From positions 1 through 8,865 of the forward strand of contig JAFMSA010000134.1 in assembly GCA_017353855.1 (NCBI GenBank): 8,865 bases of DNA, written 5' to 3'. The first letter of the stretch is position 1, and each line of letters starts with the position of its first letter. Shown here piece by piece: positions 1-5,298 of the stretch. Below the pieces are notes generated by a model. That model did no database searches and was not told where the DNA came from. It saw only the letters and a list, made by a program, of their open reading frames with translations. Position numbers and translations under genes: made by a program. The stretch is from Alphaproteobacteria bacterium. Its GTDB lineage: Bacteria > Pseudomonadota > Alphaproteobacteria > ATCC43930 > CGMCC-115725.

Positions 1-346
1 CGCGGCCGGCCTCGTCGACCTCGAGCGATGTCGACGACACGAAATCGCTGTCCGCGAGCACTTGCAGCGCGTGCTGCAGGAAACGTCCGTGCCACAGGTC
101 GTCGTCGTGCAGGAACGCGATGACGTCATGCGAGGCCGCGGCGACGCCGGCGTTGACTTTCGTGACCTGCGAGGTGCCGGTGACGAAAATATCGACCTCG
201 GAAAGCGGGGTGTATTTGGCCCCGTCCTCGAGCGCGACGACGATTTCGATGTCCTGCGCCGGCTCCTGGTTGCGGACCGATGCAAGCGCCGCGCGCAGCA
301 TGTCGTAGCGCGCCGGCATTGACGGAATGATGACCGACAGGCTCAC
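1..346 (-). CDS. GT2-family glycosyltransferase, N-terminal part (runs off left edge)
   Basis: The first 115 codons of a glycosyltransferase of the GT-A fold, family 2, which transfers a sugar from a nucleotide-sugar donor. The N-terminus MSLSVIIPSMPAR is the usual GT2 first beta strand. The metal/nucleotide-binding acidic motif is in FLHDDDLWH (residues 78-86). The start is GTG at 346-344 and overlaps the TGA of the collagen-like gene (GTGA), so translation is probably coupled; the stop lies beyond the window. From HDDDLWH onward it is closely paralogous to the GT2 at 2054-2845: both read HDDDLWHxxFL, then DFVSS, then EVDE. The acceptor is unknown; I infer the adjacent fibre protein or a surface glycan. 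The family call is firm and the role is inference. Confidence 0.85.
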   Translation of the reverse strand, partial: MSLSVIIPSMPARYDMLRAALASVRNQEPAQDIEIVVALEDGAKYTPLSEVDIFVTGTSQVTKVNAGVAAASHDVIAFLHDDDLWHGRFLQHALQVLADSDFVSSTSLEVDEAGR

Positions 347-1161
347 AGATCCTCGATGAACGCGATCAGACACGCGCCGCCATCACCTGGGGTCATCAAA
401 CCGCCGCCGCGACCCGATGTGAGTTGCACGGGACCGGCCCAGGACGTGCCGACCATTTGCACGCCGGCGACGAAGCCCACCGATGACCCCGGAGCCGTAC
501 CACTCTGCCCGACCATATTGGGAGCACTCGCCCCAGGACTCGCCGCCACAGTGTGGCCGCCATCGGCGGCGGACGACGCCCATAACCACCAATGCGCGCC
601 GGCCCAGCCGGAAACCGCCACGCCATTATCGCGAGCGCCGACATAAGGCCAGACGATCCGCGCATTGCCCGGACTTCCGGTCCATTGACCGGCATACGCA
701 TCCGGCAAAAGCGAACCGCCGACACGACCGCCGCCGGGGACGTCGATTTGCAGGATCTCGCCCGCCGCGATGTCCAGTGTCCCCCGCGCTATCGCACCGG
801 AACCGCCGGAACGGAACAGCGGCGGCGATCCCGCGCCTGTCCCGGCCCAATTCGCGCTGCCGCCGCCAGCGCCCGCTACGATCAGCTGGTAGCGGCCGCT
901 GCGCTGGCACGTCCACACATAGCTGCCGGGATGGCTGTAGATGATCGCCGGCGGAAAGTCGCCCTGCTCGCCGCGTGGCCCGCGTTCGCCTTGCAGGCCC
1001 TGCTCGCCTTGCGGACCTTGCTCGCCTTGCGGGCCGGGGTCGCCCTGGAGGCCTTGGTCACCCTGTGGCCCCTGCTCGCCCTGCGGGCCGGGGTCGCCCT
1101 GCTCGCCCTGCGGGCCGGGGTCGCCCTGGACGCGGCCAAGCAATACGCGGGTCTGTGCCAT
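343..1161 (-). CDS. Collagen-like, glycine-rich phage tail fibre/tip protein
   Basis: A 272-aa putative trimeric fibre protein. After a short N-terminus (residues 1-12) come 18 uninterrupted Gly-X-Y triplets (about 13-66: GDP, GPQ, GEQ, GLQ, GER), a collagen-like segment known in phage fibres as a trimerising stalk. Residues 70-272 form a glycine-rich domain related to those of the proteins at 3504-4085 and 4095-4748. It shares a GRYxLIVAGxGGG strand, a GGSGAI segment and a C-terminal VQLTSGxGGG motif. ATG at 1161 has an AGGGGA ribosome site 6 nt upstream (1168-1173) and begins one base after the stop of the 70-aa gene. Its stop overlaps the start of a GT2. It is probably at the virion tip, binding receptors. 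Triplets lack hydroxyproline-type context but are Pro- and Gln-rich, as in phage collagens. Confidence 0.85.
   Translation of the reverse strand: MAQTRVLLGRVQGDPGPQGEQGDPGPQGEQGPQGDQGLQGDPGPQGEQGPQGEQGLQGERGPRGEQGDFPPAIIYSHPGSYVWTCQRSGRYQLIVAGAGGGSANWAGTGAGSPPLFRSGGSGAIARGTLDIAAGEILQIDVPGGGRVGGSLLPDAYAGQWTGSPGNARIVWPYVGARDNGVAVSGWAGAHWWLWASSAADGGHTVAASPGASAPNMVGQSGTAPGSSVGFVAGVQMVGTSWAGPVQLTSGRGGGLMTPGDGGACLIAFIEDL
1020..1127 (-). repeat. 27-bp tandem repeats coding the collagen-like stalk
   Basis: Two perfect head-to-tail 27-bp copies lie at 1074-1100 and 1101-1127, each coding one nine-residue GDP-GPQ-GEQ-type block. A third copy at 1020-1046 differs by one base. The unit is a multiple of three, so gain or loss by slippage or recombination would lengthen or shorten the stalk without shifting frame. 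Confidence 0.85.
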
Positions 1162-1162
1162 C

Positions 1163-1375
1163 TCACGTCCCCTGCACGATGTAGAAGAGATCGCCGCCGT
1201 CGATCTCGAAGGGCGGCGGGATCCCGGTATCGGTGACGAAGTAGAGGTTGCCTTCGTCCTGCTCGAACCAGAAGACGCCGATGCCCTGCCCGAACGCGAT
1301 GTCGCCGAGCCGCGCGACGTCGTCAGGGGCCTCGGGCGCGACCGGCAGCCGCATTCGCGTCAGGATTTCGATCAT
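1163..1375 (-). CDS. 70-aa protein with tail-associated leader peptide
   Basis: A small protein of unknown function. Its first 22 residues (MIEILTRMRLP, then PDDVAR) match the in-frame N-terminal extension of the glycine-rich protein at 4095-4748 almost residue for residue. The remaining 48 residues contain GVFWFEQDEGNLYF. That resembles the 'G-x-hWFD...L' pattern common in phage tail proteins and seen in the Ig-like protein here (GAFWFDWATPALRLRF). ATG at 1375 follows the kinase gene after 34 bp, and no clear Shine-Dalgarno sequence is visible. The gene sits immediately before the collagen-like fibre gene. I infer a docking or adaptor peptide that attaches tip proteins to the virion; it could equally be a relic of a once-fused fibre gene. 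Confidence 0.75.
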   Translation of the reverse strand: MIEILTRMRLPVAPEAPDDVARLGDIAFGQGIGVFWFEQDEGNLYFVTDTGIPPPFEIDGGDLFYIVQGT

Positions 1376-1409
1376 CGTGCGGTCTCGGTTGCAGCTGGGT
1401 GCATGGGGG

Positions 1410-2060
1410 TCACACGACCGTCATATAGGGTAGCCACGCCAGGACTGTCTCGCGGGGGGTCCCGCTGAGGCGGCAATAGGCGTCGAGGTAGAGGTCCTCG
1501 AGGTGGTCGAGCCGGCGCTTCAGGTGGATATAGGAACAACACGCATCGGCGGCCGGATCGCCGCGCGAGGCCAGCGGCCAGTCGATAATTACCGGGTTGT
1601 GCAGGTCGCCGAGGATATTCCGCAGGTGAAAGTCGCCGTGGCACAGCCGGTCGCCGTCCGGCATGCTGTCCAGTCCCGCAAGGAGGTCCGGCGCGCCGGC
1701 GAGCTTAGGCGAGAGGCGCTGCTTGAACGTGCGGAAAGCATTGTCGGTGACGCGGCTTTGATGAATGAGGGTATGCAGCCGCGCCATCTCCTCGAGATAG
1801 GGTTTCGGGTCGTTGTAGTGGACACGGTCGCCAAACGCGGTGACCGACACCCTGTCGAGGATGAGACCCCAGCGGTCCTCGACCTGCCGCACGCCCCAGA
1901 CCCGCGGGACTGGCAGGCCGGAGGCTTCGGCGGCGGCGTGCATCGCCGCCTCGCGGGTGACCCAGGACTCGTCGTTCGGCCCGTAGAGCTTGATGACGCG
2001 GGTTTCGTCCCACTCGTGGATGTCCGCCGAGGTTCCCTGCTTGACGAGGTCGCCTACCAC
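1410..2060 (-). CDS. Aminoglycoside phosphotransferase (APH)/choline kinase-like kinase
   Basis: A small-molecule kinase of the APH fold, 216 aa from the chosen start. VKQGTSADIHEW (6-17) is the glycine-poor ATP loop and RVIKLY (21-26) carries the ATP-binding Lys24. LCHGDFHLRNIL (139-150) is the Brenner catalytic loop with Asp143 and Asn148. VIIDWPLASRGDP (157-169) supplies the metal-binding Asp160. All key residues are present, so it is probably active, although it is shorter than many APH enzymes (about 250-300 aa). The GTG start at 2060 overlaps the GT2 stop (GTGGTAG). An ATG at 2120 with an AGGAG 11 nt upstream would add 20 atypical residues and overlap the GT2 gene by 67 bp. The substrate is unknown. 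Its position among glycosyltransferases suggests a sugar, polyol or choline-like acceptor rather than a drug. Confidence 0.82.
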   Translation of the reverse strand: MVGDLVKQGTSADIHEWDETRVIKLYGPNDESWVTREAAMHAAAEASGLPVPRVWGVRQVEDRWGLILDRVSVTAFGDRVHYNDPKPYLEEMARLHTLIHQSRVTDNAFRTFKQRLSPKLAGAPDLLAGLDSMPDGDRLCHGDFHLRNILGDLHNPVIIDWPLASRGDPAADACCSYIHLKRRLDHLEDLYLDAYCRLSGTPRETVLAWLPYMTVV

Positions 2061-2845
2061 GGCACGCGGTTGTACCGCTGCGTCATCCGGCTGTATTCCC
2101 AGTTCCCCTCGACCTGCCATTTCAATTCCGACTCCTCCCGCTTCAGGATACCGTCATTGTGCAGGCGGCGGGTAACCAGCGGCACCGGGTAATTCGTGTG
2201 GATGATGCGCGGCTCGGGGCGCGCGTGGTTCAGCAGCATCCGCATCGACGGCCGGTTCGTGATCTGGTTGTAGTGCCACTCGTTGCCGACCCTGATCATC
2301 GGCTGCGGGGCCTGCGCCTCGACGAGATGCGCGCGGGACTTGACCGACGGGGTCAGGCCGAGCCGGCCCAGCCACTCGGTATCGCAATGGATGCGATAGG
2401 TCGGGTCGAACGGGCCGACCTCGCGGAATATCTCGCGGGTGGTCAGCCAGCCCGACGGGCACGGGAAATCGGTGATGTCGACGACGCCGCCGACCTCGTC
2501 GACCTCGACCGAGTTGGACGAAACAAAGTCGACATTCTCGAGCGCCTCGAGCGCGCAGTTCAGGAATGCCGGGTGCCACAGGTCGTCATCGTGCAGGATC
2601 GCCAGATAGCGGCCCTCGGCCCGCTCGGCCGCGAGATTGACCTTGTGCGCCTGCGTGGTGGCCTCGACGCAGTGGTCGATCTGCGGCAGTTGCGGCCGAG
2701 CGCTATCCGGCTCGATCCCGACAATGATCTGGAAGTCGACCGCGACCTTCTGCTGCGCGGTGATCGAATCGATTGCAGTCTTCAGCCAGCCGCGGTCGAT
2801 CCGCGGCGGCAAGGCCGGGATGATGACGGAAACGACATCGTTCAT
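2054..2845 (-). CDS. GT2-family glycosyltransferase (263 aa)
   Basis: A GT-A fold glycosyltransferase. MNDVVSVIIPALP (1-13) is the first GT2 strand. LAILHDDDLWHP (81-92) holds the acidic metal/nucleotide motif, and HCDTEWLGR (153-161) is in the place where family members carry the catalytic acidic residue. The start is ATG at 2845, overlapping the TGA of the preceding GT2 (ATGA); the reading frame is open further upstream but that stretch is just overlap. It is paralogous to the partial GT2 at 1-346, including a nearly identical stretch around HDDDLWH and DFVSSxSxEVDE. There is no signal peptide or membrane segment, so it is a soluble cytoplasmic enzyme. The donor and acceptor cannot be read from sequence; modification of neighbouring fibre proteins or of the host envelope are the two plausible roles. 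Confidence 0.88.
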   Translation of the reverse strand: MNDVVSVIIPALPPRIDRGWLKTAIDSITAQQKVAVDFQIIVGIEPDSARPQLPQIDHCVEATTQAHKVNLAAERAEGRYLAILHDDDLWHPAFLNCALEALENVDFVSSNSVEVDEVGGVVDITDFPCPSGWLTTREIFREVGPFDPTYRIHCDTEWLGRLGLTPSVKSRAHLVEAQAPQPMIRVGNEWHYNQITNRPSMRMLLNHARPEPRIIHTNYPVPLVTRRLHNDGILKREESELKWQVEGNWEYSRMTQRYNRVPW

Positions 2846-3507
2846 GTGAGCGCCGCCCAACCGGTTGTGCCGACGATCTCGGTGATCCACCCGCTCTCCA
2901 TCATGCGCCAGACGAGGTCCGGGTCCTTCACACCGGAGTTCGCGCGGTGCACGAGACCGACATAGAGCGCCAAGTCAGAGATCACGCGGATCACGTCCGG
3001 ATCGGTCATGAAGCAGAAATCGGTGTCCTCGGCGATCCGGCGTCGGGTCGGGAACGGCTGCTTGCGCCATAGCGACTTGCGATAACCCATCGTCGCGCCG
3101 TGCACCCAGACCCGTTCGGTCGCGGGATAGCGGTACTCCCAGGCTTGCCTCGCGTCGCGGTCGTAGAACGCGAAGCGGTTGAGGCCACACAATTCCGTGC
3201 CGTCCTCGGCGAGCATACGGGCCTGCCGGCTGAGCCGGGACGGGGCGTAGAAATCGTCGTCGTCCCAATGGGCGATGAGTTCGCCGCGGGCTTCCTCGCA
3301 GGCAATGTTGCGTAGCGCGCCGACCGTGTCGGGGCGGGCCCGCACATAGCGGACGCGCGGATCGGCAGGCATCAGATCGGAGACCGTGTCACCGCCATTG
3401 TCCACGATGACGAGTTCCTTGTCGGAGTAGTCCTGCGCCAGGAACAGCCGGATCGCCTCCGGCACGAAGCGCCGCCGGTTGGCGGTCGGCATGATCGCCG
3501 AGATCAC
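2842..3507 (-). CDS. GT2-family glycosyltransferase (221 aa)
   Basis: A compact GT-A glycosyltransferase. The start MISAIMPTANRRRFVPEAI, followed by QDYSDKELVIVDNG (25-38), is classic for family 2. HWDDDDFYAPSRL (80-92) contains the DXD-type motif and AEDTDFCF (159-166) the catalytic-base ED motif. The later VHRANSG (186-192) fits a GT2 C-terminal loop. The start is GTG at 3507 and overlaps the TGA of the glycine-rich gene (GTGA), with no good independent ribosome site, so translation is probably coupled to that fibre gene. It differs clearly from the other two GT2s in the window, which resemble each other, so it likely uses a different sugar or linkage. No membrane segment is visible. The family is certain and the acceptor unknown. 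Confidence 0.9.
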   Translation of the reverse strand: MISAIMPTANRRRFVPEAIRLFLAQDYSDKELVIVDNGGDTVSDLMPADPRVRYVRARPDTVGALRNIACEEARGELIAHWDDDDFYAPSRLSRQARMLAEDGTELCGLNRFAFYDRDARQAWEYRYPATERVWVHGATMGYRKSLWRKQPFPTRRRIAEDTDFCFMTDPDVIRVISDLALYVGLVHRANSGVKDPDLVWRMMESGWITEIVGTTGWAALT

Positions 3508-4085
3508 GGGCCCAGATACGCGAACAGGACAGATCCTTCGCCGCCGGGCATCGTAAAACCGCCGCCGTAGCCGCTGGTCAGCTGGACCTGACCCCAGAAG
3601 CTCTGGCCGGTCATCGTGACGCCGGGAGTTTCCCCGCTCGACTGCCCCGGCAGTCCGTTCATGCGGCTGTCCGCCCAGCCGTCGTTCCCGTCCCAGTTAT
3701 TTTGCGGGATGTGACTGTGAATTCCGCCGTATCCGCCGCCCGCCCACGGGAGGTTCTCGGTGACACCGTGGACGATCGTGGTCCCGCCACTCACCTGGAA
3801 TCTCCAGATATAACGGACCATCATCGGCGCGCCGGGACGGCCGATGACGACGGGGATGCGTGTTCCGTAGCGCAATGTCCGCACCGCCATCGAGATCGCG
3901 CCGGTGCCGCCGCCCCAGAAGCGTTGGGGTGTGCCTCCGACAAGATTGGATCCGCCGCCACCGGGTCCCGCCGCGATGATCGTGTAGCGGCCGGTCGCCG
4001 GCACCGGATAGGAATACTCGCCGGTGCCGCGGAAAATCACCGGCTCGGGCGGCGAGGCAAACCGTGAGCGCAGGTTCGTAGCCAT
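3504..4085 (-). CDS. Glycine-rich phage tail tip/fibre protein (193 aa)
   Basis: A putative receptor-binding or tip protein, paralogous to 4095-4748 along its length and to the C-terminal domain of the collagen-like protein. In order it has GEYSYPVPATGRYTII (22-37), a Gly cluster PGGGGSN (41-47), RFWGGGTGAI (55-64), RIPVVIGRPG (76-85), LPWAGGGYGG (112-121), WDGNDGWAD (131-139) and the terminal VQLTSGYGGG...FAYLGP (167-193). Such glycine-rich tips can form polyglycine-helix or loop-rich receptor surfaces in phages; that structural reading is inference. ATG at 4085 has AGGAGA at 4091-4096, which overlaps the stop of the preceding paralog. Its own stop overlaps a GT2 start. It lacks the leader and the collagen segment of its relatives. 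Confidence 0.82.
   Translation of the reverse strand: MATNLRSRFASPPEPVIFRGTGEYSYPVPATGRYTIIAAGPGGGGSNLVGGTPQRFWGGGTGAISMAVRTLRYGTRIPVVIGRPGAPMMVRYIWRFQVSGGTTIVHGVTENLPWAGGGYGGIHSHIPQNNWDGNDGWADSRMNGLPGQSSGETPGVTMTGQSFWGQVQLTSGYGGGFTMPGGEGSVLFAYLGP
3562..3582. repeat. 21-bp identical direct repeat, copy 1
   Basis: This segment is identical to 4156-4176. Both code the LTSGYGG motif near the C-terminus of the two adjacent glycine-rich proteins. It marks recent duplication or gene conversion between neighbouring tip genes and is a potential site of recombination. Confidence 0.8.
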
Positions 4086-4094
4086 CGCCCTCTC

Positions 4095-4748
4095 CTATGA
4101 TGGTCCAAGATACGCGAAGAGGACCGCGCCCTCGCCGCCGCCTTGGGCTTGATGCCCGCCGTAGCCGCTGGTCAGCCGGATCGGCGCAGCATTGCCTTCG
4201 GGGGTAATGCTTTGACCGATCATCGTCACTCCCGGCGCGCCGCTCAGTTGCTGGCCGGCGGGTCCGTCCATGATCTCGTCGGCCCAGCCGTTGTTTTCGT
4301 CCCAATCATTCTGAAGTCTGCCGGAGCCACGGCCGCCGCCTGCCCAAGGCAGGTTGCCGGTACCGGAGACGCCGTGGACGACCGTTATCTCGGCCGCAGC
4401 GAGTCCCGGATGGAAAATCTCCGGACGGCCCGGTCGGCCAATCGTGACGGGGATGCGCATCCCCGGTTCCAGGACGCGCACCGCCCGGCAGATTGCGCCC
4501 GCGCCGCCGCCCCAGAAGCGCTGAGGGGTATCGTGCGGTTGCATATTGAGATGCGATCCGCCGGCACCGGCCGCACCAACGATAATCGTATAGCGACCTG
4601 CCAGCGGCACGACGTAGGTATATTCACCGGCACCACGGAAGACCGTTGGTGCGCAGGCCGTCGCTTCCATAAGGTCCGCCTTGCGCGCGACCTCGTCGGG
4701 AAGGCTCGGCGCGATCGGCAGTCGCAGCCGGGTGAGGATCTCAATGAT
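4095..4748 (-). CDS. Glycine-rich phage tail tip/fibre protein with leader, probable AUC start
   Basis: A paralog of the 193-aa protein: GEYTYVVPLAGRYTII, RFWGGGAGAI, RIPVTIGRPG, LPWAGGG, NNGWAD, then LTSGYGG and a terminal FAYLGPS. The first ATG is at 4670 (191 aa, poor ribosome site). The frame stays open upstream to TAA at 4767-4769, and its translation (IIEILTRLRLP...PDEVAR) matches the N-terminus of the 70-aa protein at 1163-1375. No ATG, GTG or TTG exists in that extension. The codon aligned with the paralog's ATG is ATC (4748-4746), six bases after a strong AGGAGG; ATT follows. I therefore give a 217-aa product from ATC. If initiation is at 4670 the leader is lost and the gene is a 5'-decayed copy. 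The alternatives are a base error or a start displaced when the neighbouring endonuclease gene arrived. Confidence 0.75.
   Translation of the reverse strand: MIEILTRLRLPIAPSLPDEVARKADLMEATACAPTVFRGAGEYTYVVPLAGRYTIIVGAAGAGGSHLNMQPHDTPQRFWGGGAGAICRAVRVLEPGMRIPVTIGRPGRPEIFHPGLAAAEITVVHGVSGTGNLPWAGGGRGSGRLQNDWDENNGWADEIMDGPAGQQLSGAPGVTMIGQSITPEGNAAPIRLTSGYGGHQAQGGGEGAVLFAYLGPS
4156..4176. repeat. 21-bp identical direct repeat, copy 2
   Basis: The second copy of the segment at 3562-3582, in the C-terminal coding part of the glycine-rich protein at 4095-4748. The two copies start 594 bp apart, so recombination between them would delete one tip gene in frame. Confidence 0.8.
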
Positions 4749-4754
4749 AGCACA

Positions 4755-4760
4755 CCTCCT
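4755..4760 (-). promoter_or_regulatory. Shine-Dalgarno AGGAGG that points to a non-ATG start
   Basis: Minus-strand AGAGGAGGTG lies 6 nt before ATC (4748) and 9 nt before ATT (4745) in the frame of the glycine-rich protein. It is 84 nt from the first ATG. There is no alternative minus-strand gene it could serve, which supports initiation at the leader. Confidence 0.7.
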
Positions 4761-4772
4761 CTTAACTTAAGG

Positions 4773-4778
4773 TATACT
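4773..4778 (+). promoter_or_regulatory. Possible -10 element for the HNH-like gene
   Basis: TATACT lies in an AT-rich island (about 4761-4780) ahead of the plus-strand gene, with a small CTTAA-C-TTAAG inverted repeat just upstream (4761-4771). The hexamer 16-18 bp upstream does not resemble TTGACA, so this is a weak call based on composition and position alone. Confidence 0.25.
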
Positions 4779-4782
4779 AAGC

Positions 4783-4816
4783 GGGCCGGTTGGCGCGTCA
4801 CCGCCAAGACCGGCCC
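4783..4816. other. Strong GC-rich hairpin in the HNH-gene leader
   Basis: The arms GGGCCGGT (4783-4790) and ACCGGCCC (4809-4816) pair perfectly. They continue inward with TGGCG (4791-4795) and CGCCA (4802-4806), leaving a six-base loop and a two-base bulge (AG, 4807-4808). No T-run follows on either strand, so it is not a standard intrinsic terminator. It lies between the -10-like element and the ribosome site of the plus-strand gene and upstream of the minus-strand tip gene. It could limit endonuclease translation, insulate transcripts, or mark an insertion boundary. Confidence 0.7.
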
Positions 4817-4845
4817 TGACCACAGGACGCGTAGGAGGCGCGCCG

Positions 4846-5298
4846 ATGGCTGACCGAAAGCCTATCGAAAAACTTTACGGTCTAACCATACCAATCAATG
4901 GTAAGCGTAATTCCACGTATACCGCTTGGGCTAATATGAAAGCCCGCTGCGGAAACCCTAACAGACCGGACTATAAATTCTACGGAGGACGGGGCATCAC
5001 TGTATGTGATCGCTGGCGGCAATCGTTTTCCGCCTTTCTTGACGATGTCGGAGAATGCCCGCCCGGTTATTCACTTGACCGGATCGACAATGAACGCGGC
5101 TATGAGCCAGGAAATGTTCGTTGGGCAACGCGCACGCAGCAAATGCGCAATTCCCGACGAACTAGGCTGACTGAAGCCGACGTCAAGCGTATTCACAAAC
5201 TTCGCAGCCAAGGCTGGACTTTAGAGGCTATCGGCCTCGATTACGGCATGACCAAAAACGGCATTTGGTCAATCGTGACAGGCGAGGTATGGCAATGA
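4846..5298 (+). CDS. Degenerate HNH-type, homing-endonuclease-like protein with C-terminal HTH
   Basis: A 150-aa protein of a family scattered widely in phages and usually labelled HNH or hypothetical. Recognisable blocks are TYTAWANMKARC (24-35), YGGRGITVCDRW (46-57), LDRIDNERGYEPGNVRWAT (77-95) and QQMRN (98-102). LDRIDN...N...N mimics the HNH core with Arg where the first His is normal. Residues 108-147 (LTEADVKRIHKLRSQGWTLEAIG...) form a helix-turn-helix-like DNA-binding tail, as in freestanding homing endonucleases. ATG at 4846 has AGGAGG at 4833-4838, 7 nt away. It is the only plus-strand gene, with visibly lower GC and different codon use from its neighbours. It sits exactly between two tail genes, its TGA touching the convergent gene's stop. 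Likely a recently acquired selfish element; nuclease activity is inferred. Confidence 0.8.
   Translation: MADRKPIEKLYGLTIPINGKRNSTYTAWANMKARCGNPNRPDYKFYGGRGITVCDRWRQSFSAFLDDVGECPPGYSLDRIDNERGYEPGNVRWATRTQQMRNSRRTRLTEADVKRIHKLRSQGWTLEAIGLDYGMTKNGIWSIVTGEVWQ

Noticed and set aside
964..1127. CRISPR-like array from the 27-bp repeats
   Set aside because: The repeats are contiguous, have no spacers, keep frame and encode Gly-X-Y triplets.
1372..1404. A ten-codon frame (MHPAATETAR) ending in the ATG of the 70-aa gene
   Set aside because: The ATGA overlap is suggestive of a coupling peptide, but there is no ribosome site and no conservation to support it.
941..1468. A plus-strand frame rich in SPCGPC repeats
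   Set aside because: This is the complement of the collagen-coding 27-bp repeats; the Cys/Pro repeats are an artefact of reading them on the wrong strand.
1410..2060. Antibiotic resistance gene (aminoglycoside phosphotransferase)
   Set aside because: The fold motifs are shared by many small-molecule kinases, the protein is short, and the neighbours are glycan and tail genes. Nothing points to a drug substrate.
343..4748. Diversity-generating retroelement acting on the glycine-rich tips
   Set aside because: No reverse transcriptase, template repeat or adenine-biased substitutions were found in the window, and the paralogs differ by ordinary divergence.
4783..4816. Intrinsic terminator
   Set aside because: The hairpin is strong, but no T-tract follows on either strand, so it is recorded as a hairpin of unknown role.
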